Source: Thioflexithrix psekupsensis (GTDB lineage Bacteria > Pseudomonadota > Gammaproteobacteria > Beggiatoales > Beggiatoaceae). From it: 64,000 nt of DNA. Both the position numbers and the translations under genes were made by a program. Below are positions 38,069 to 49,001 of this stretch, piece by piece. A model generated the notes under the pieces. That model was not told the origin of the DNA. It saw only the letters and a list, made by a program, of their open reading frames with translations, and made no database searches. The DNA lies in the NCBI RefSeq assembly GCF_002149925.1, contig NZ_MSLT01000018.1:62001-126000 (forward strand). The letters run 5' to 3'. Numbering within the stretch: position 1 is the stretch's first letter; each line of letters begins with the position of its first letter.

Positions 38069-39964
38069 ATGCTGACATCCCCTGACAAGCTGTCAGACCC
38101 CTGCGCACACCCACCCTTCATCATCCGAATGCAACGCTGGATCAGCACCCGTTTGAACCGACAACTGATCCTCGTGCAAAGTATTGCCTTAATTCTCGCC
38201 TCCCTGCTCAGTCTGGCCATTTTCACTTTTTACTACCACGCCCAACTCACCGAAGAGCGCGCTGCAACGACGGTGGCTGTGAATCGGTTATTACAAACCG
38301 CTTTAGAAAATGCCATGTTAAAACAAGATTTAGAAGGTTTACGTCAAATTGTACAAGGTTTGGGACAACAGCCTGATGTGCAGCAAGTGATCATTGCCAA
38401 TCCCAAAGACGAAATTCGTTTCGCGTCCAATCCCGCGCAATTGGGACAACACATCACGTGGACAAGCACTCAACCTTACACCGAATTTTTCTATCATCCT
38501 GAATCTGCAATAGAAGTTTTGCGCAGTGTGAATCCCGTGGCCAACCGCGCGCCTTGCACCCAATGTCACGGACAAACCGATCAGTACCCTATCAATGGCG
38601 TATTAATTGTTGATTACGAAGCCGCGCCCATTCGTGCCAATGCCTTGAGAACTGCGGCTTATTTACTGTTACTGGGTATTATCATTATTGTCCTCACCTT
38701 AGCCACCGTGTGGATCAATATTCAACGTTTGGTTTTAGTGCCGGTCAAACGTCTTTCTCACGCCGGTGAAAAACTCACCGCGGGCGATTTAACGGTGCGC
38801 GTCAAAGTGGACAGCGAGAACGAATTAGGACGGCTTGCCCACATTTTTAACCACACCGCCAGCCGATTACAACAACAAATGACACAACTTCAAGCCCAAA
38901 AATCGGACTTGCAAGCCCTAATTGATGCGATTCCCGACGGTATTCGGGTGATTGGAGAAGATTACCGTTTACATGCAGTCAATCACGCCTATTGTGAGCA
39001 AGTGGGCTTGACACCAGAACTTGCCTTGTCTCAACCCTGTTATGCGGTGTACCAACGAGATACGCCATGTATTCCCACTTTAACCACTTGTCCTCTGGAA
39101 AGCCTGCGTCACCGCGATCAACCCATTAAAAAATTAACCCACTATTTATTACAAAAACCCCTCGCGGTCGAAACCACCGCAGCCCCTTTAATCTGGAGCA
39201 GTCCCGGCCACTCCCAACGCCTCATTGTCGAATCCATCCGCGACTTACAACGTGCTGTTCTCTATTCGCATGAACAAAAGTTAGCGGCAATGGGACAAGT
39301 GGCCGCGGGCATTGCCCATGAGATTCATAACCCATTAGGTTCAGTTCGTCTCGCCGTACAAAATACCTTACGCCGCTTAGAACACGGTCAGTATCAACCC
39401 GAACAGATCAGCCATTACTTGCGTCTGGTTGATAAAGAAGTCGAACATTGCATTGAAGTCACCCACCGTTTGCTGAAACTCACCACACTCGGTAGCCCAC
39501 AACCCACCCTAGTGGACATTGATCAAACCATTGAAGAAATATTATCCTTGCTTGAATACGAAAGTCAAAAAATAGGCGTACAAATCACTTTTACTCCTTG
39601 TGGTCAACGGGTATTTGCGCAAGAACATGACCTGCGCATGATCGTCTTAAATCTGATACAAAATGCCTTTCATGCCATGCCGCAAGGGGGCGTGTTGCGC
39701 ATCTTCGGCCAGTTGCAAGCACAACATATTGAGGTGATTTTTCAAGACAACGGGGGTGGCATTGCGCCTGAACATTTAGGACAGATTTTTGATCCCTTTT
39801 TCAGTTATCGCGCCGGCGGCAAAAAAGGCACGGGTTTAGGACTAAGCATTTGTAAAGCACTTGTCGATCACTACCAAGGTCAACTCCATGTCACCAGCCG
39901 ATTGGGAGAAGGCACCTGTTTTTCCTTCACATTTCCCCTTGCCACAGCGAGCCAGACACCATGA
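38069..39964 (+). CDS. membrane sensor histidine kinase with periplasmic c-heme motif
   Basis: Membrane helices lie at about residues 33-56 and 196-217. The periplasmic domain between them ends with Cys163-x-x-Cys166-His167 (APCTQCHGQ), a covalent heme c site. HAMP, a PAS-like segment with several cysteines (about 290-380), HisKA (His in IAHEIHNPLGSV) and HATPase (GTGLGLSICKAL) follow. The domain layout resembles redox or ligand sensors with periplasmic heme. The stop overlaps the start of the response-regulator gene (ATGA), so the two form one system. It is divergent from the Met-rich/Mo-reductase side, which it probably controls. GGGAG precedes the ATG. Confidence 0.92.
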   Translation: MLTSPDKLSDPCAHPPFIIRMQRWISTRLNRQLILVQSIALILASLLSLAIFTFYYHAQLTEERAATTVAVNRLLQTALENAMLKQDLEGLRQIVQGLGQQPDVQQVIIANPKDEIRFASNPAQLGQHITWTSTQPYTEFFYHPESAIEVLRSVNPVANRAPCTQCHGQTDQYPINGVLIVDYEAAPIRANALRTAAYLLLLGIIIIVLTLATVWINIQRLVLVPVKRLSHAGEKLTAGDLTVRVKVDSENELGRLAHIFNHTASRLQQQMTQLQAQKSDLQALIDAIPDGIRVIGEDYRLHAVNHAYCEQVGLTPELALSQPCYAVYQRDTPCIPTLTTCPLESLRHRDQPIKKLTHYLLQKPLAVETTAAPLIWSSPGHSQRLIVESIRDLQRAVLYSHEQKLAAMGQVAAGIAHEIHNPLGSVRLAVQNTLRRLEHGQYQPEQISHYLRLVDKEVEHCIEVTHRLLKLTTLGSPQPTLVDIDQTIEEILSLLEYESQKIGVQITFTPCGQRVFAQEHDLRMIVLNLIQNAFHAMPQGGVLRIFGQLQAQHIEVIFQDNGGGIAPEHLGQIFDPFFSYRAGGKKGTGLGLSICKALVDHYQGQLHVTSRLGEGTCFSFTFPLATASQTP

Positions 39965-41319
39965 GCGATATATTAGTCATTGAAGATGATCCTTTGTTAA
40001 GCCAAATGTTATGCGACAGCCTGCAACAAATGGGCTACAGCGCACACCGCACCCATACCCTAAAAGATGCCCATCTTTATCTTAACCAAGCCGAACCCAG
40101 TTTAATCTTACTGGATGCTTATTTGCCGGATGGCGAGGGAATGCAGGCCTTGCCAAATTTACGCGATGTTTGTCCCGTGATCATGATGACCGCTTACGGC
40201 TCTGTGCGTAGTGCAGTTACTGCCATGCAAGCGGGCGCAGCCGAATACTTATTAAAACCCATGAACGTCGATGAATTGGAGGTTGTTGTGCAAAGAGTTC
40301 TACAAAACCGCACCTTAGAACAAGATTACCAGTTCTACAAAAAACAATGTAAACGCCAAAATCGTCACAATAAGCTGACCGTCGGCAACAGCAAAGCCTT
40401 ACAACACGTACAACAGTTGATTCAAGCGGTCGCGCCCACCGATGTCAGCGTATTGATTCAAGGCGAAAGCGGCACGGGTAAAGAATTGGCCGCAATGGAA
40501 GTGCATAAAAACAGTACCCGACGCGATAGAAACTTTGTGGCTTTGGACTGTTGTACTTTGCAAGAAAAGTTATTTGAATCGGAATTATTTGGCCACGAGC
40601 GCGGCGCATTTACAGGCGCAGATCGTCAGAAAAAAGGCTTAATAGAAAATGCCGAAGGTGGCACTTTATTTTTAGACGAAATTGGCGAAATTGACGCGAC
40701 AATTCAAGCCAAATTATTACGAGTATTAGAAACAGGACAATTTCGCCGTTTAGGCGGAACGAAAGACTTAGTTGCCGATGTGCGCATTGTGGCGGCGACC
40801 AATCGAGATTTAGAACAAATGGCACGTAGTGGTCAATTTCGCAGTGATTTATATTATCGTTTAAGTGCATTTGTGGTGACATTGCCGCCGTTGAGGGAGC
40901 GACGTGAAGACATTGCCTCATTGGTGCAACATTTTATTCATAATCATAGTTTTTCCCGTCGCATTGACAAGCAATTTAGCAAAGTTGCCTTACAACAATT
41001 GGTAGAATATGATTGGCCGGGCAATATTCGAGAATTAAGAAATATTGTTGAACGCGCCATTATTCTTTCTGGCGAACAACAAATTATCACACCACAACAT
41101 TTAAGTTTTTGTGCCAATTTCTTACAAAATAATACCCGCTCTACGGTGCAATTAAATTTTGAAGAAGAACCCAGTTTGTCCGATATTGAACGGGATTATT
41201 TTCAGTTATTAATGAAAAAATATAGCGGTCATCGCTCTAAAATCGCAGCAATCATGGGTGTCAGTGAACGGCATATTTATCGTTTAATTAAGAAATATGC
41301 CAGTGAAGAAAATGTGTAA
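39961..41319 (+). CDS. NtrC-family sigma54-dependent response regulator
   Basis: This 452-residue activator has a receiver domain (VIEDDPLL, Asp in LILLDAYLPDG). The AAA+ domain has Walker A GESGTGKE, the sigma54-contact loop GAFTGA, Walker B GGTLFLDEIGEI and an R-finger region. A Fis-type helix-turn-helix (HRSKIAAIMGVSERHIYRLI) follows. It pairs with the c-heme kinase through a 4-bp overlap. A sigma54 promoter 3.3 kb away, before the Met-rich gene, is a plausible target. Confidence 0.95.
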   Translation: MSDILVIEDDPLLSQMLCDSLQQMGYSAHRTHTLKDAHLYLNQAEPSLILLDAYLPDGEGMQALPNLRDVCPVIMMTAYGSVRSAVTAMQAGAAEYLLKPMNVDELEVVVQRVLQNRTLEQDYQFYKKQCKRQNRHNKLTVGNSKALQHVQQLIQAVAPTDVSVLIQGESGTGKELAAMEVHKNSTRRDRNFVALDCCTLQEKLFESELFGHERGAFTGADRQKKGLIENAEGGTLFLDEIGEIDATIQAKLLRVLETGQFRRLGGTKDLVADVRIVAATNRDLEQMARSGQFRSDLYYRLSAFVVTLPPLRERREDIASLVQHFIHNHSFSRRIDKQFSKVALQQLVEYDWPGNIRELRNIVERAIILSGEQQIITPQHLSFCANFLQNNTRSTVQLNFEEEPSLSDIERDYFQLLMKKYSGHRSKIAAIMGVSERHIYRLIKKYASEENV

Positions 41320-41379
41320 TTATCTGAAGCAGAATTTTCAGCTCACGTTACCTGACCCATAAACGGAGAACAAAGCACA

Positions 41380-41862
41380 ATGCACTATTGTCAAGGAACG
41401 GCTTTAGAAGCGTTAATTATTTTATTAAAACGTTTCGATATTCAGCTTAAAATGGTTGAATCAAATCAGGCGATTGAAGGCAGTTATTGGGGAGAATCAG
41501 AAGCAGGATTGGTGGGGAATGTGCTATATGTTAGAAATGACACGCCGATTCATTCGGCACTGCATGAAGCCTGTCATTATATTTGCATGGATTCAGCGCG
41601 TCGTACTGCGTTACATACCGACGCGGGAGGTGATTATGCAGAAGAAAATGCGGTGTGTTATTTGCAGATATTATTAGCGAATCATTTGCCTGAAATGAGT
41701 GCAGATGTGTTATGCGAAGATATGGATAATTGGGGCTATAGTTTTCGTCTGGGCAATGCGAAACGTTGGTTTAATGAAGATGCACAAGATGCTTATGATT
41801 GGTTGCTGAATCACCAATTGATTGCCGCGGATAAAACAGTATTGTGGCGCGTGAGAAATTAA
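41380..41862 (+). CDS. HExxH-motif protein, possible zinc metallopeptidase
   Basis: The 160-residue protein has HEACH (ALHEACHYICM, near residue 68), with a possible third ligand in the acidic stretch DYAEENAVCYLQ about 25 residues later. That is the spacing of gluzincin-like or IrrE/M78-like proteases. There is no signal peptide, so it acts in the cytoplasm. GGAG lies 12 bases before ATG 41380. I recall conserved hypothetical proteins of this type in Proteobacteria, but no function is known to me. Confidence 0.7.
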   Translation: MHYCQGTALEALIILLKRFDIQLKMVESNQAIEGSYWGESEAGLVGNVLYVRNDTPIHSALHEACHYICMDSARRTALHTDAGGDYAEENAVCYLQILLANHLPEMSADVLCEDMDNWGYSFRLGNAKRWFNEDAQDAYDWLLNHQLIAADKTVLWRVRN

Positions 41863-41955
41863 TATTTTCCTGTCACAAGCTCTACACAAAAGACGTGTTA
41901 AAATGAGCGCACCCACGAGACACTTTTTTTTAAAACGACAGAAATAGATACGCGC

Positions 41956-43467
41956 ATGTTTAAACTCCCTCCCATTTTTCATCACGCCGAACCCGAAGTC
42001 GTCGCTGCGGTTGATTTAGGCTCTAACAGCTTTCACATGATTGTGGCACGGATTAATCACGGACAAGTTCACCTTTTAGATCGCATGAAAGAAAGTGTCC
42101 GTCTCGGTGCGGGTCTCAACGCCCAACGCCAATTGTCTGCCGAATCGCAACAACGCGCTTTGGAATGTTTAGCTCGCTTTGGGCAACGTTTGCGCCACAT
42201 GCCCGTTGACAGTGTACGGATTGTTGGTACGAATACCTTACGTTTAGCGGTCAATGCGCCCGAATTTCTAAGCCAAGTTGAACGTACACTTGGCCATCCC
42301 GTCGAAATCATCTCAGGACGCGAAGAAGCGCGTTTAATCTATTTAGGTGTAGCGCATACCTTATCCAGTATTTCGGAACGTCGTCTGGTCATTGACATTG
42401 GTGGCGGTAGTACGGAATTAATTATTGGGGAAGGGTTTGAGCCGTTGTGCGCGGAGAGTTTGTGTATGGGGTGTGTAAGTATGACACAACGCCACTTTGC
42501 AGAGGGAGAAATTAAAGCCAAATCCCTACGCCAAGCCGAAATTGCGGCCTTATTAGAATTACAACCTGTTGAATCACTGTTTCGTAAAACAGGTTGGGAA
42601 GTGGTGATTGGTGCGTCTGGCACGATGCGCAGTGTACAAAAAGTTTTACAAGAAATGGGTTGGGGCAACGGCATTAGTTTACGCGGTTTACAACAATTGC
42701 GTGACCTTTTACTCACCGCAGGTCATATTGAACAATTAAAATTTAAAAATCTCAGTCCTCAGCGTTTACCCGTATTTGTAGGTGGAGTTGCGGTGGTGTT
42801 GGGATTATTTGAGGGGCTGGGTTTAAGCCATATTCATGTGTCTGAAGGGGCATTGCGTGAGGGATTGGTTTACGACATGTTGGGGCGTATCACTCATGAA
42901 GACGTGCGCGAACAAACAATTCAAGCCCTCATCAGTCGTTATTCCATCGATCTCCCCCAAGCCGAGCGCGTCGAAGAAACTGCGTTGACATTGTTGGCAC
43001 ACGTTGCCACTCAGTGGCAGTTAGCCGAAGAAAAAGTGGCGCAAACCCTCAGTTGGGCGGCGCGTTTACATGAGATCGGGTTAAGTATTTCTCATGAACA
43101 TTATCATAAACATGGGGCTTATTTGCTGACCCATTCGGATTTAGCGGGTTTTTCGCGTCAAGAACAAACGGTATTAGCGACTTTGGTGCGCGTTCACCGC
43201 CGCAAAATTACTTCCGAACTCTGTACCACTACCGTTTTACCCTTAATTAAAGTGATTCGTTTGGCGACTTTATTGCGTTTAGCGGTTTTATTACATCGCA
43301 GCCGCAGTGCCAATTATCAAGCAAAATTATCTTTATCCGTGTCTGGCGACCAATTGCGATTGCAATTTCCTGCCGCGTGGTTGTCTAAACATCCCCTAAC
43401 TTTTGCCGATTTAGAGCAAGAACAACTTTATTTAAAAGAAATTGGCATGACTTTGTTGTTTGAATAA
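41956..43467 (+). CDS. ppx: exopolyphosphatase / pppGpp phosphohydrolase family
   Basis: The 503-residue Ppx/GppA protein belongs to the actin-like ATPase fold. The N-terminal phosphate loop is AAVDLGSNSFHMIV, the second is VIDIGGGSTELIIG, and an HD-like C-terminal domain has LHEIGLSISHEHYHKHG. It removes terminal phosphates from polyphosphate or from pppGpp; the two activities cannot be separated by eye. No ppk gene is next to it. The leader of pyrG follows. Confidence 0.92.
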   Translation: MFKLPPIFHHAEPEVVAAVDLGSNSFHMIVARINHGQVHLLDRMKESVRLGAGLNAQRQLSAESQQRALECLARFGQRLRHMPVDSVRIVGTNTLRLAVNAPEFLSQVERTLGHPVEIISGREEARLIYLGVAHTLSSISERRLVIDIGGGSTELIIGEGFEPLCAESLCMGCVSMTQRHFAEGEIKAKSLRQAEIAALLELQPVESLFRKTGWEVVIGASGTMRSVQKVLQEMGWGNGISLRGLQQLRDLLLTAGHIEQLKFKNLSPQRLPVFVGGVAVVLGLFEGLGLSHIHVSEGALREGLVYDMLGRITHEDVREQTIQALISRYSIDLPQAERVEETALTLLAHVATQWQLAEEKVAQTLSWAARLHEIGLSISHEHYHKHGAYLLTHSDLAGFSRQEQTVLATLVRVHRRKITSELCTTTVLPLIKVIRLATLLRLAVLLHRSRSANYQAKLSLSVSGDQLRLQFPAAWLSKHPLTFADLEQEQLYLKEIGMTLLFE

Positions 43468-45416
<1,949 letters not shown>

Positions 45417-45420
45417 GTTT

Positions 45421-46254
45421 ATGAATTTATGTGGATTTGAAGTAGGACTGACCCAGCCTTTTTTCCTCATTGCGGGGACTTGTGTCGTCGAATCAGAACA
45501 GTTGGCCATTGATACCGCAGGCGAATTGCAAGCGATCACGCGGGATTTAGGCATTCCATTTATTTATAAGTCTTCTTTTGACAAAGCCAATCGCTCTTCT
45601 CACCAGAGTTTTCGTGGTTTGGGTGTAGAAGAGGGGTTACGTATTTTGGCTGAAGTGAAGCGTCAAGTGGGCGTGCCGATATTAACCGATGTGCATGAGG
45701 ATACGCCGCTAGAGGAAGTTGCCAGTGTGGTCGATGTTTTACAAACGCCGGCATTTTTGTGTCGCCAGACTAATTTTATTCAAAAAGTGGCTGCGCTGGG
45801 TTTGCCTGTAAACATAAAAAAAGGGCAGTTTCTCGCCCCGTGGGATATGAAACACGTCGCCGCCAAAGCCCAAGCCGTTGGCAATACGCAAATTATGGTG
45901 TGTGAACGCGGAGTGTCTTTTGGTTACAACAACTTAGTGTCTGATATGCGGTCTTTGGCGGTGATGCGTGAGACAGGTTGTCCTGTAGTATTTGATGCCA
46001 CGCATTCGGTGCAATTACCGGGTGGATTGGGACAGGCTTCCGGGGGACAACGGGCATTTGTGCCTGTTTTGGCGCGGGCAGCGGTGGCAGTGGGGATTTC
46101 AGGCTTGTTTATGGAAACCCATCCCAATCCCGATCAAGCCCTCAGCGATGGTCCCAATTCGTGGCCACTGGCAGAAATGAAAAATTTGCTTTACGTATTG
46201 AAACAATTAGATCAAGTTGTAAAAACAATAGGTTTTGCGGCTGATGAAAAATAA
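45421..46254 (+). CDS. kdsA: KDO-8-phosphate synthase
   Basis: KdsA condenses phosphoenolpyruvate with arabinose-5-phosphate for the lipopolysaccharide inner core, confirming a Gram-negative envelope. The 277-residue TIM-barrel protein has [53 protein letters not shown] and the late [16 protein letters not shown]. It starts 4 bp after the pyrG stop and overlaps the next gene by 11 bases. Confidence 0.98.
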   Translation: MNLCGFEVGLTQPFFLIAGTCVVESEQLAIDTAGELQAITRDLGIPFIYKSSFDKANRSSHQSFRGLGVEEGLRILAEVKRQVGVPILTDVHEDTPLEEVASVVDVLQTPAFLCRQTNFIQKVAALGLPVNIKKGQFLAPWDMKHVAAKAQAVGNTQIMVCERGVSFGYNNLVSDMRSLAVMRETGCPVVFDATHSVQLPGGLGQASGGQRAFVPVLARAAVAVGISGLFMETHPNPDQALSDGPNSWPLAEMKNLLYVLKQLDQVVKTIGFAADEK

Positions 46255-46603
46255 ATATCTAAGAACCGCTGCGGCAGCAACAAATTACACTGAAATTTTT
46301 TGTTTAGATTGTGAACAGGTGGTGGGTTTGGAGTGGGCGTTGCAGCACCACAACACGTATTTACCGAATACTGAGATAGATCATCTATCAGTTTGTCCGA
46401 TGTGTGGTGGTGGGCGTGTGATGCGCGGTGCTATTTTGCCTCAAGATTTTGAGGCAATTGCCGCCAGTTGGGACTTGATGGCTGCGGGAGAAACAGAAAT
46501 ATCCGATGCGCCCTCCCGCAATGAACAAGATAATATTGTCGATTTATCTCATTGGTTTGAGGCAGGACAGACAGCCACTTGTAACAAACCTAATCCGTTA
46601 TGA
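46244..46603 (+). CDS. small protein with paired CxxC (zinc-ribbon-like)
   Basis: The 119-residue product starts MKNKYLR, using ATG 46244 inside the last codons of kdsA, so it is translationally coupled. It has FCLDCEQ near residue 20 and VCPMCGGG near 53, a spacing compatible with a zinc ribbon. The C-terminal part is acidic with no clear fold. No family was recognised and the function is unknown. Confidence 0.6.
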   Translation: MKNKYLRTAAAATNYTEIFCLDCEQVVGLEWALQHHNTYLPNTEIDHLSVCPMCGGGRVMRGAILPQDFEAIAASWDLMAAGETEISDAPSRNEQDNIVDLSHWFEAGQTATCNKPNPL

Positions 46604-46623
46604 GAATTAAATCAACCCCATAA

Positions 46624-46651
46624 AATAAAGCGACCCAGTGGTCGCTTTATT
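46624..46651. terminator. hairpin upstream of AAA-ATPase copy 1
   Basis: A perfect 12-bp stem AATAAAGCGACC/GGTCGCTTTATT with loop CAGT is followed by TATTTATG. It ends the kdsA unit and stands 48 bases before the next ATG. A matching hairpin with compensating base changes precedes AAA-ATPase copy 2. Confidence 0.75.
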
Positions 46652-46699
46652 ATTTATGCTACATTTAAAGCTAAATTTCCCCAAATTGGAGTGTAAAAA

Positions 46700-48475
46700 A
46701 TGAAATTCCCTTATGGCATTAGTGATTTTAAAAAAATTATTGAGCAAAATCTTTTTTACGTTGATCGCACGGATCGCATTCCGTTATTAGAAGAAGCGGG
46801 TTATCAACTGCTATTTCTCCGCCCGCGCCGTTTTGGTAAAAGTTTATTGCTGAATATGTTATCGAATTATTACGATATGGCAAATGCAGACCAATTTGAA
46901 ACCTTATTTGGCCATTTAGCCATTGGTAAGAAACCGACTGAGAAACATAATCAATATTTGGTAATGACTTGGGATTTTTCCAAAGTGGATGCGCGAGGGA
47001 CAATCGAGGAGATACAGGGTCGATTGTATGATCATGTAAATAACAGTATTAAGGCATCTGCTGAAAAATATCAACTTGATGTCGTTATTAATAGGGGCAA
47101 TGCCGTATCGTCTTTTGATGATTTTCTCCGAGCAAGCTGCGCTAAAAATCACAAACTTTATCTTTTTATAGACGAATACGATAATTTTGCCAACGAAGTC
47201 ATGGCTTCAAAAGTCCATAATAATGATCGTTATGCGGATTTAGTTTATGGCGAAGGCATTTTAAAATCATTATTTAAAAATGTAAAAGCCGCCGCAGCAG
47301 GTAATGGATTAGATCGGGTTTTTATTACAGGAGTTTCACCTGTGATTATGGCGGATATTAGCAGCGGTTATAATGTCGCTACTAATATTTATCGTTATCC
47401 GCGTTTTAATGATTTGTGTGGTTTTAATGAGGCTGAAATTAAACAAGCATTACATCAAGTGGCTAATGAATGTCAGCAGAATGGAGAATTAGTGGATATT
47501 GAGGCCGCGATGAAAACCATGCGCCAATTTTATAATGGTTATTGTTTTAATCAGCATGATTTGACCTCAGTTTATAATCCTACTTTAGCCCTTTATTTTT
47601 TGAAAAATATTCAGGAAGAATGCCGCTATCCTGATGATTTATTAGATCATAATTTAGGTATGGATCGAGACCGTATTAATTATATCGCGCAATTGCCGAA
47701 TGGCCCTGCATTAATTCAGCGAATTTGTGATGACAGTCAACAGGTTATCGTGCCGAAATTGCATGATCGCTTTGGGGTCAAAGATATGCTAGAGCAAGAG
47801 CAAACTCAAAATGAATTGGCTTCTTTACTCTATTATTTGGGCGTATTGACACAGGATAAAGTGGTGGATTTAGGCGAGTTGCAATTGCGTGTGCCTAATT
47901 TAGTGATTCGCAGTTTATATGTGGAGAAATTGCGCAAATTATTATTGCCCGATGTGCAATTAGATGATTATCGTCAAGCGAAAAATAATTTTTTTAAAAC
48001 AGGCGATTTACAACCCTTATGCGAGTTTATTCAAGAACGACTGAATATTTTTAGTAATCGTGATTATCGTTGGGTCAATGAATTTGCGATTAAAACGGCG
48101 TTTATGATGTTATTGTTTGATGACCGTTTATATATTGTGGATTCAGAACCTGAATTAAAACGGCAATATGCGGATTTTACTTTAATTGCACGGCCTGATA
48201 TGCGTAAATATGAGATGCTAGATCATTTAATGGAATTTAAATTTGTGAAATTAAATGATGTGAATTTTAGCGGGAAAGAAGTGCAACATTTATCGGAGAA
48301 AACATTGCAAGAATTACCCCAAGTGCAAACCGCATTCACCGCCGCATTTGCGCAATTAGAAACGTATAAACCGATTTTATTTGATCGTTATAATAAAGAG
48401 ATATTGCACTTGCAAACAACGGCGGTGGTGGCGATTGGGTTTGAGCGGTTATTGTGGCGGAAAGCGGAGGAGTAA
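46700..48475 (+). CDS. AAA-ATPase-like / PDDEXK_9 protein, copy 1
   Basis: The 591-residue protein has an N-terminal AAA-ATPase-like domain with Walker A in RPRRFGKSLLLNML and Walker B in LYLFIDEYDNF. The C-terminal PD-(D/E)xK nuclease-like domain has Asp in YADFTLIARPD and Glu-x-Lys in LMEFKFVKL. That pairing (PF09820 and PF08011) occurs in large paralogous sets in some bacteria, with no established function. It is almost identical to copy 2 at 55292-57079 except for residues about 94-149. GGAG precedes the ATG. A role in defence or genome plasticity is inference. Confidence 0.9.
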   Translation: MKFPYGISDFKKIIEQNLFYVDRTDRIPLLEEAGYQLLFLRPRRFGKSLLLNMLSNYYDMANADQFETLFGHLAIGKKPTEKHNQYLVMTWDFSKVDARGTIEEIQGRLYDHVNNSIKASAEKYQLDVVINRGNAVSSFDDFLRASCAKNHKLYLFIDEYDNFANEVMASKVHNNDRYADLVYGEGILKSLFKNVKAAAAGNGLDRVFITGVSPVIMADISSGYNVATNIYRYPRFNDLCGFNEAEIKQALHQVANECQQNGELVDIEAAMKTMRQFYNGYCFNQHDLTSVYNPTLALYFLKNIQEECRYPDDLLDHNLGMDRDRINYIAQLPNGPALIQRICDDSQQVIVPKLHDRFGVKDMLEQEQTQNELASLLYYLGVLTQDKVVDLGELQLRVPNLVIRSLYVEKLRKLLLPDVQLDDYRQAKNNFFKTGDLQPLCEFIQERLNIFSNRDYRWVNEFAIKTAFMMLLFDDRLYIVDSEPELKRQYADFTLIARPDMRKYEMLDHLMEFKFVKLNDVNFSGKEVQHLSEKTLQELPQVQTAFTAAFAQLETYKPILFDRYNKEILHLQTTAVVAIGFERLLWRKAEE

Positions 48476-48494
48476 ATATTTTTGTTTGGGTAAA

Positions 48495-48527
48495 TAAAAA
48501 AGCGGCTTTCATGAGCCGCTTTTTTTT
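48495..48527 (+). terminator. terminator after AAA-ATPase copy 1
   Basis: The stem AAAAAAGCGGCT/AGCCGCTTTTTTTT at 48495-48527, with loop TTCATG, is a classic intrinsic terminator with a long T-run on the plus strand. Confidence 0.9.
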
Positions 48528-48929
48528 CTGTTTAATTCTGTAAATTGTAATTTATAAATCACTTTCATTCCCCCTTCATTTGATACCTGTCTTTCAATAT
48601 ATTTTAATATATTGTTATCATAAAAAAGTTTAATAGAAAAATAATTTAAATTAAATCAATGAGTTATATTTATACACATAATTTTTTTGCGTGTTCTTAC
48701 AACTTTCGTGCTATTTACGGATCGTTGCATCTGAGTTAAGCTAATTTTAATTACTTTTAGTAATATTTAACAGTTGCTTAATTTATTTTTACGCATAACA
48801 ATAATAATACTACAGTATTATAGTAAGTACACAAGCAAACACATTTATGCTATCAGTCTTACTTTTACATTTTCAGAATTTTGCATGGGTGGTTACAAAC
48901 GCACCTTGGTTTAACATAACGCCGACTGA
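48528..48929. other. AT-rich stretch without a gene
   Basis: Very AT-rich with no supported gene. A short dyad ATACTACAGTATTATAGTA is seen near 48808-48826. It presumably contained the original promoter for the secreted-protein gene now cut off by IS630 copy C. Confidence 0.4.
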
Positions 48930-49001
48930 GTCGGGCGAAATTTTGGTAGTGTCGCTGTTACGTATTCCTTATGCGAAGAAAAACATTTCAGAACATATCT
49001 A

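Noticed and set aside
45930-46130. Frames antisense to kdsA, and similar frames antisense to pyrG and the Mo subunit
   Set aside because: They lie opposite strongly conserved enzyme genes and show no independent features.
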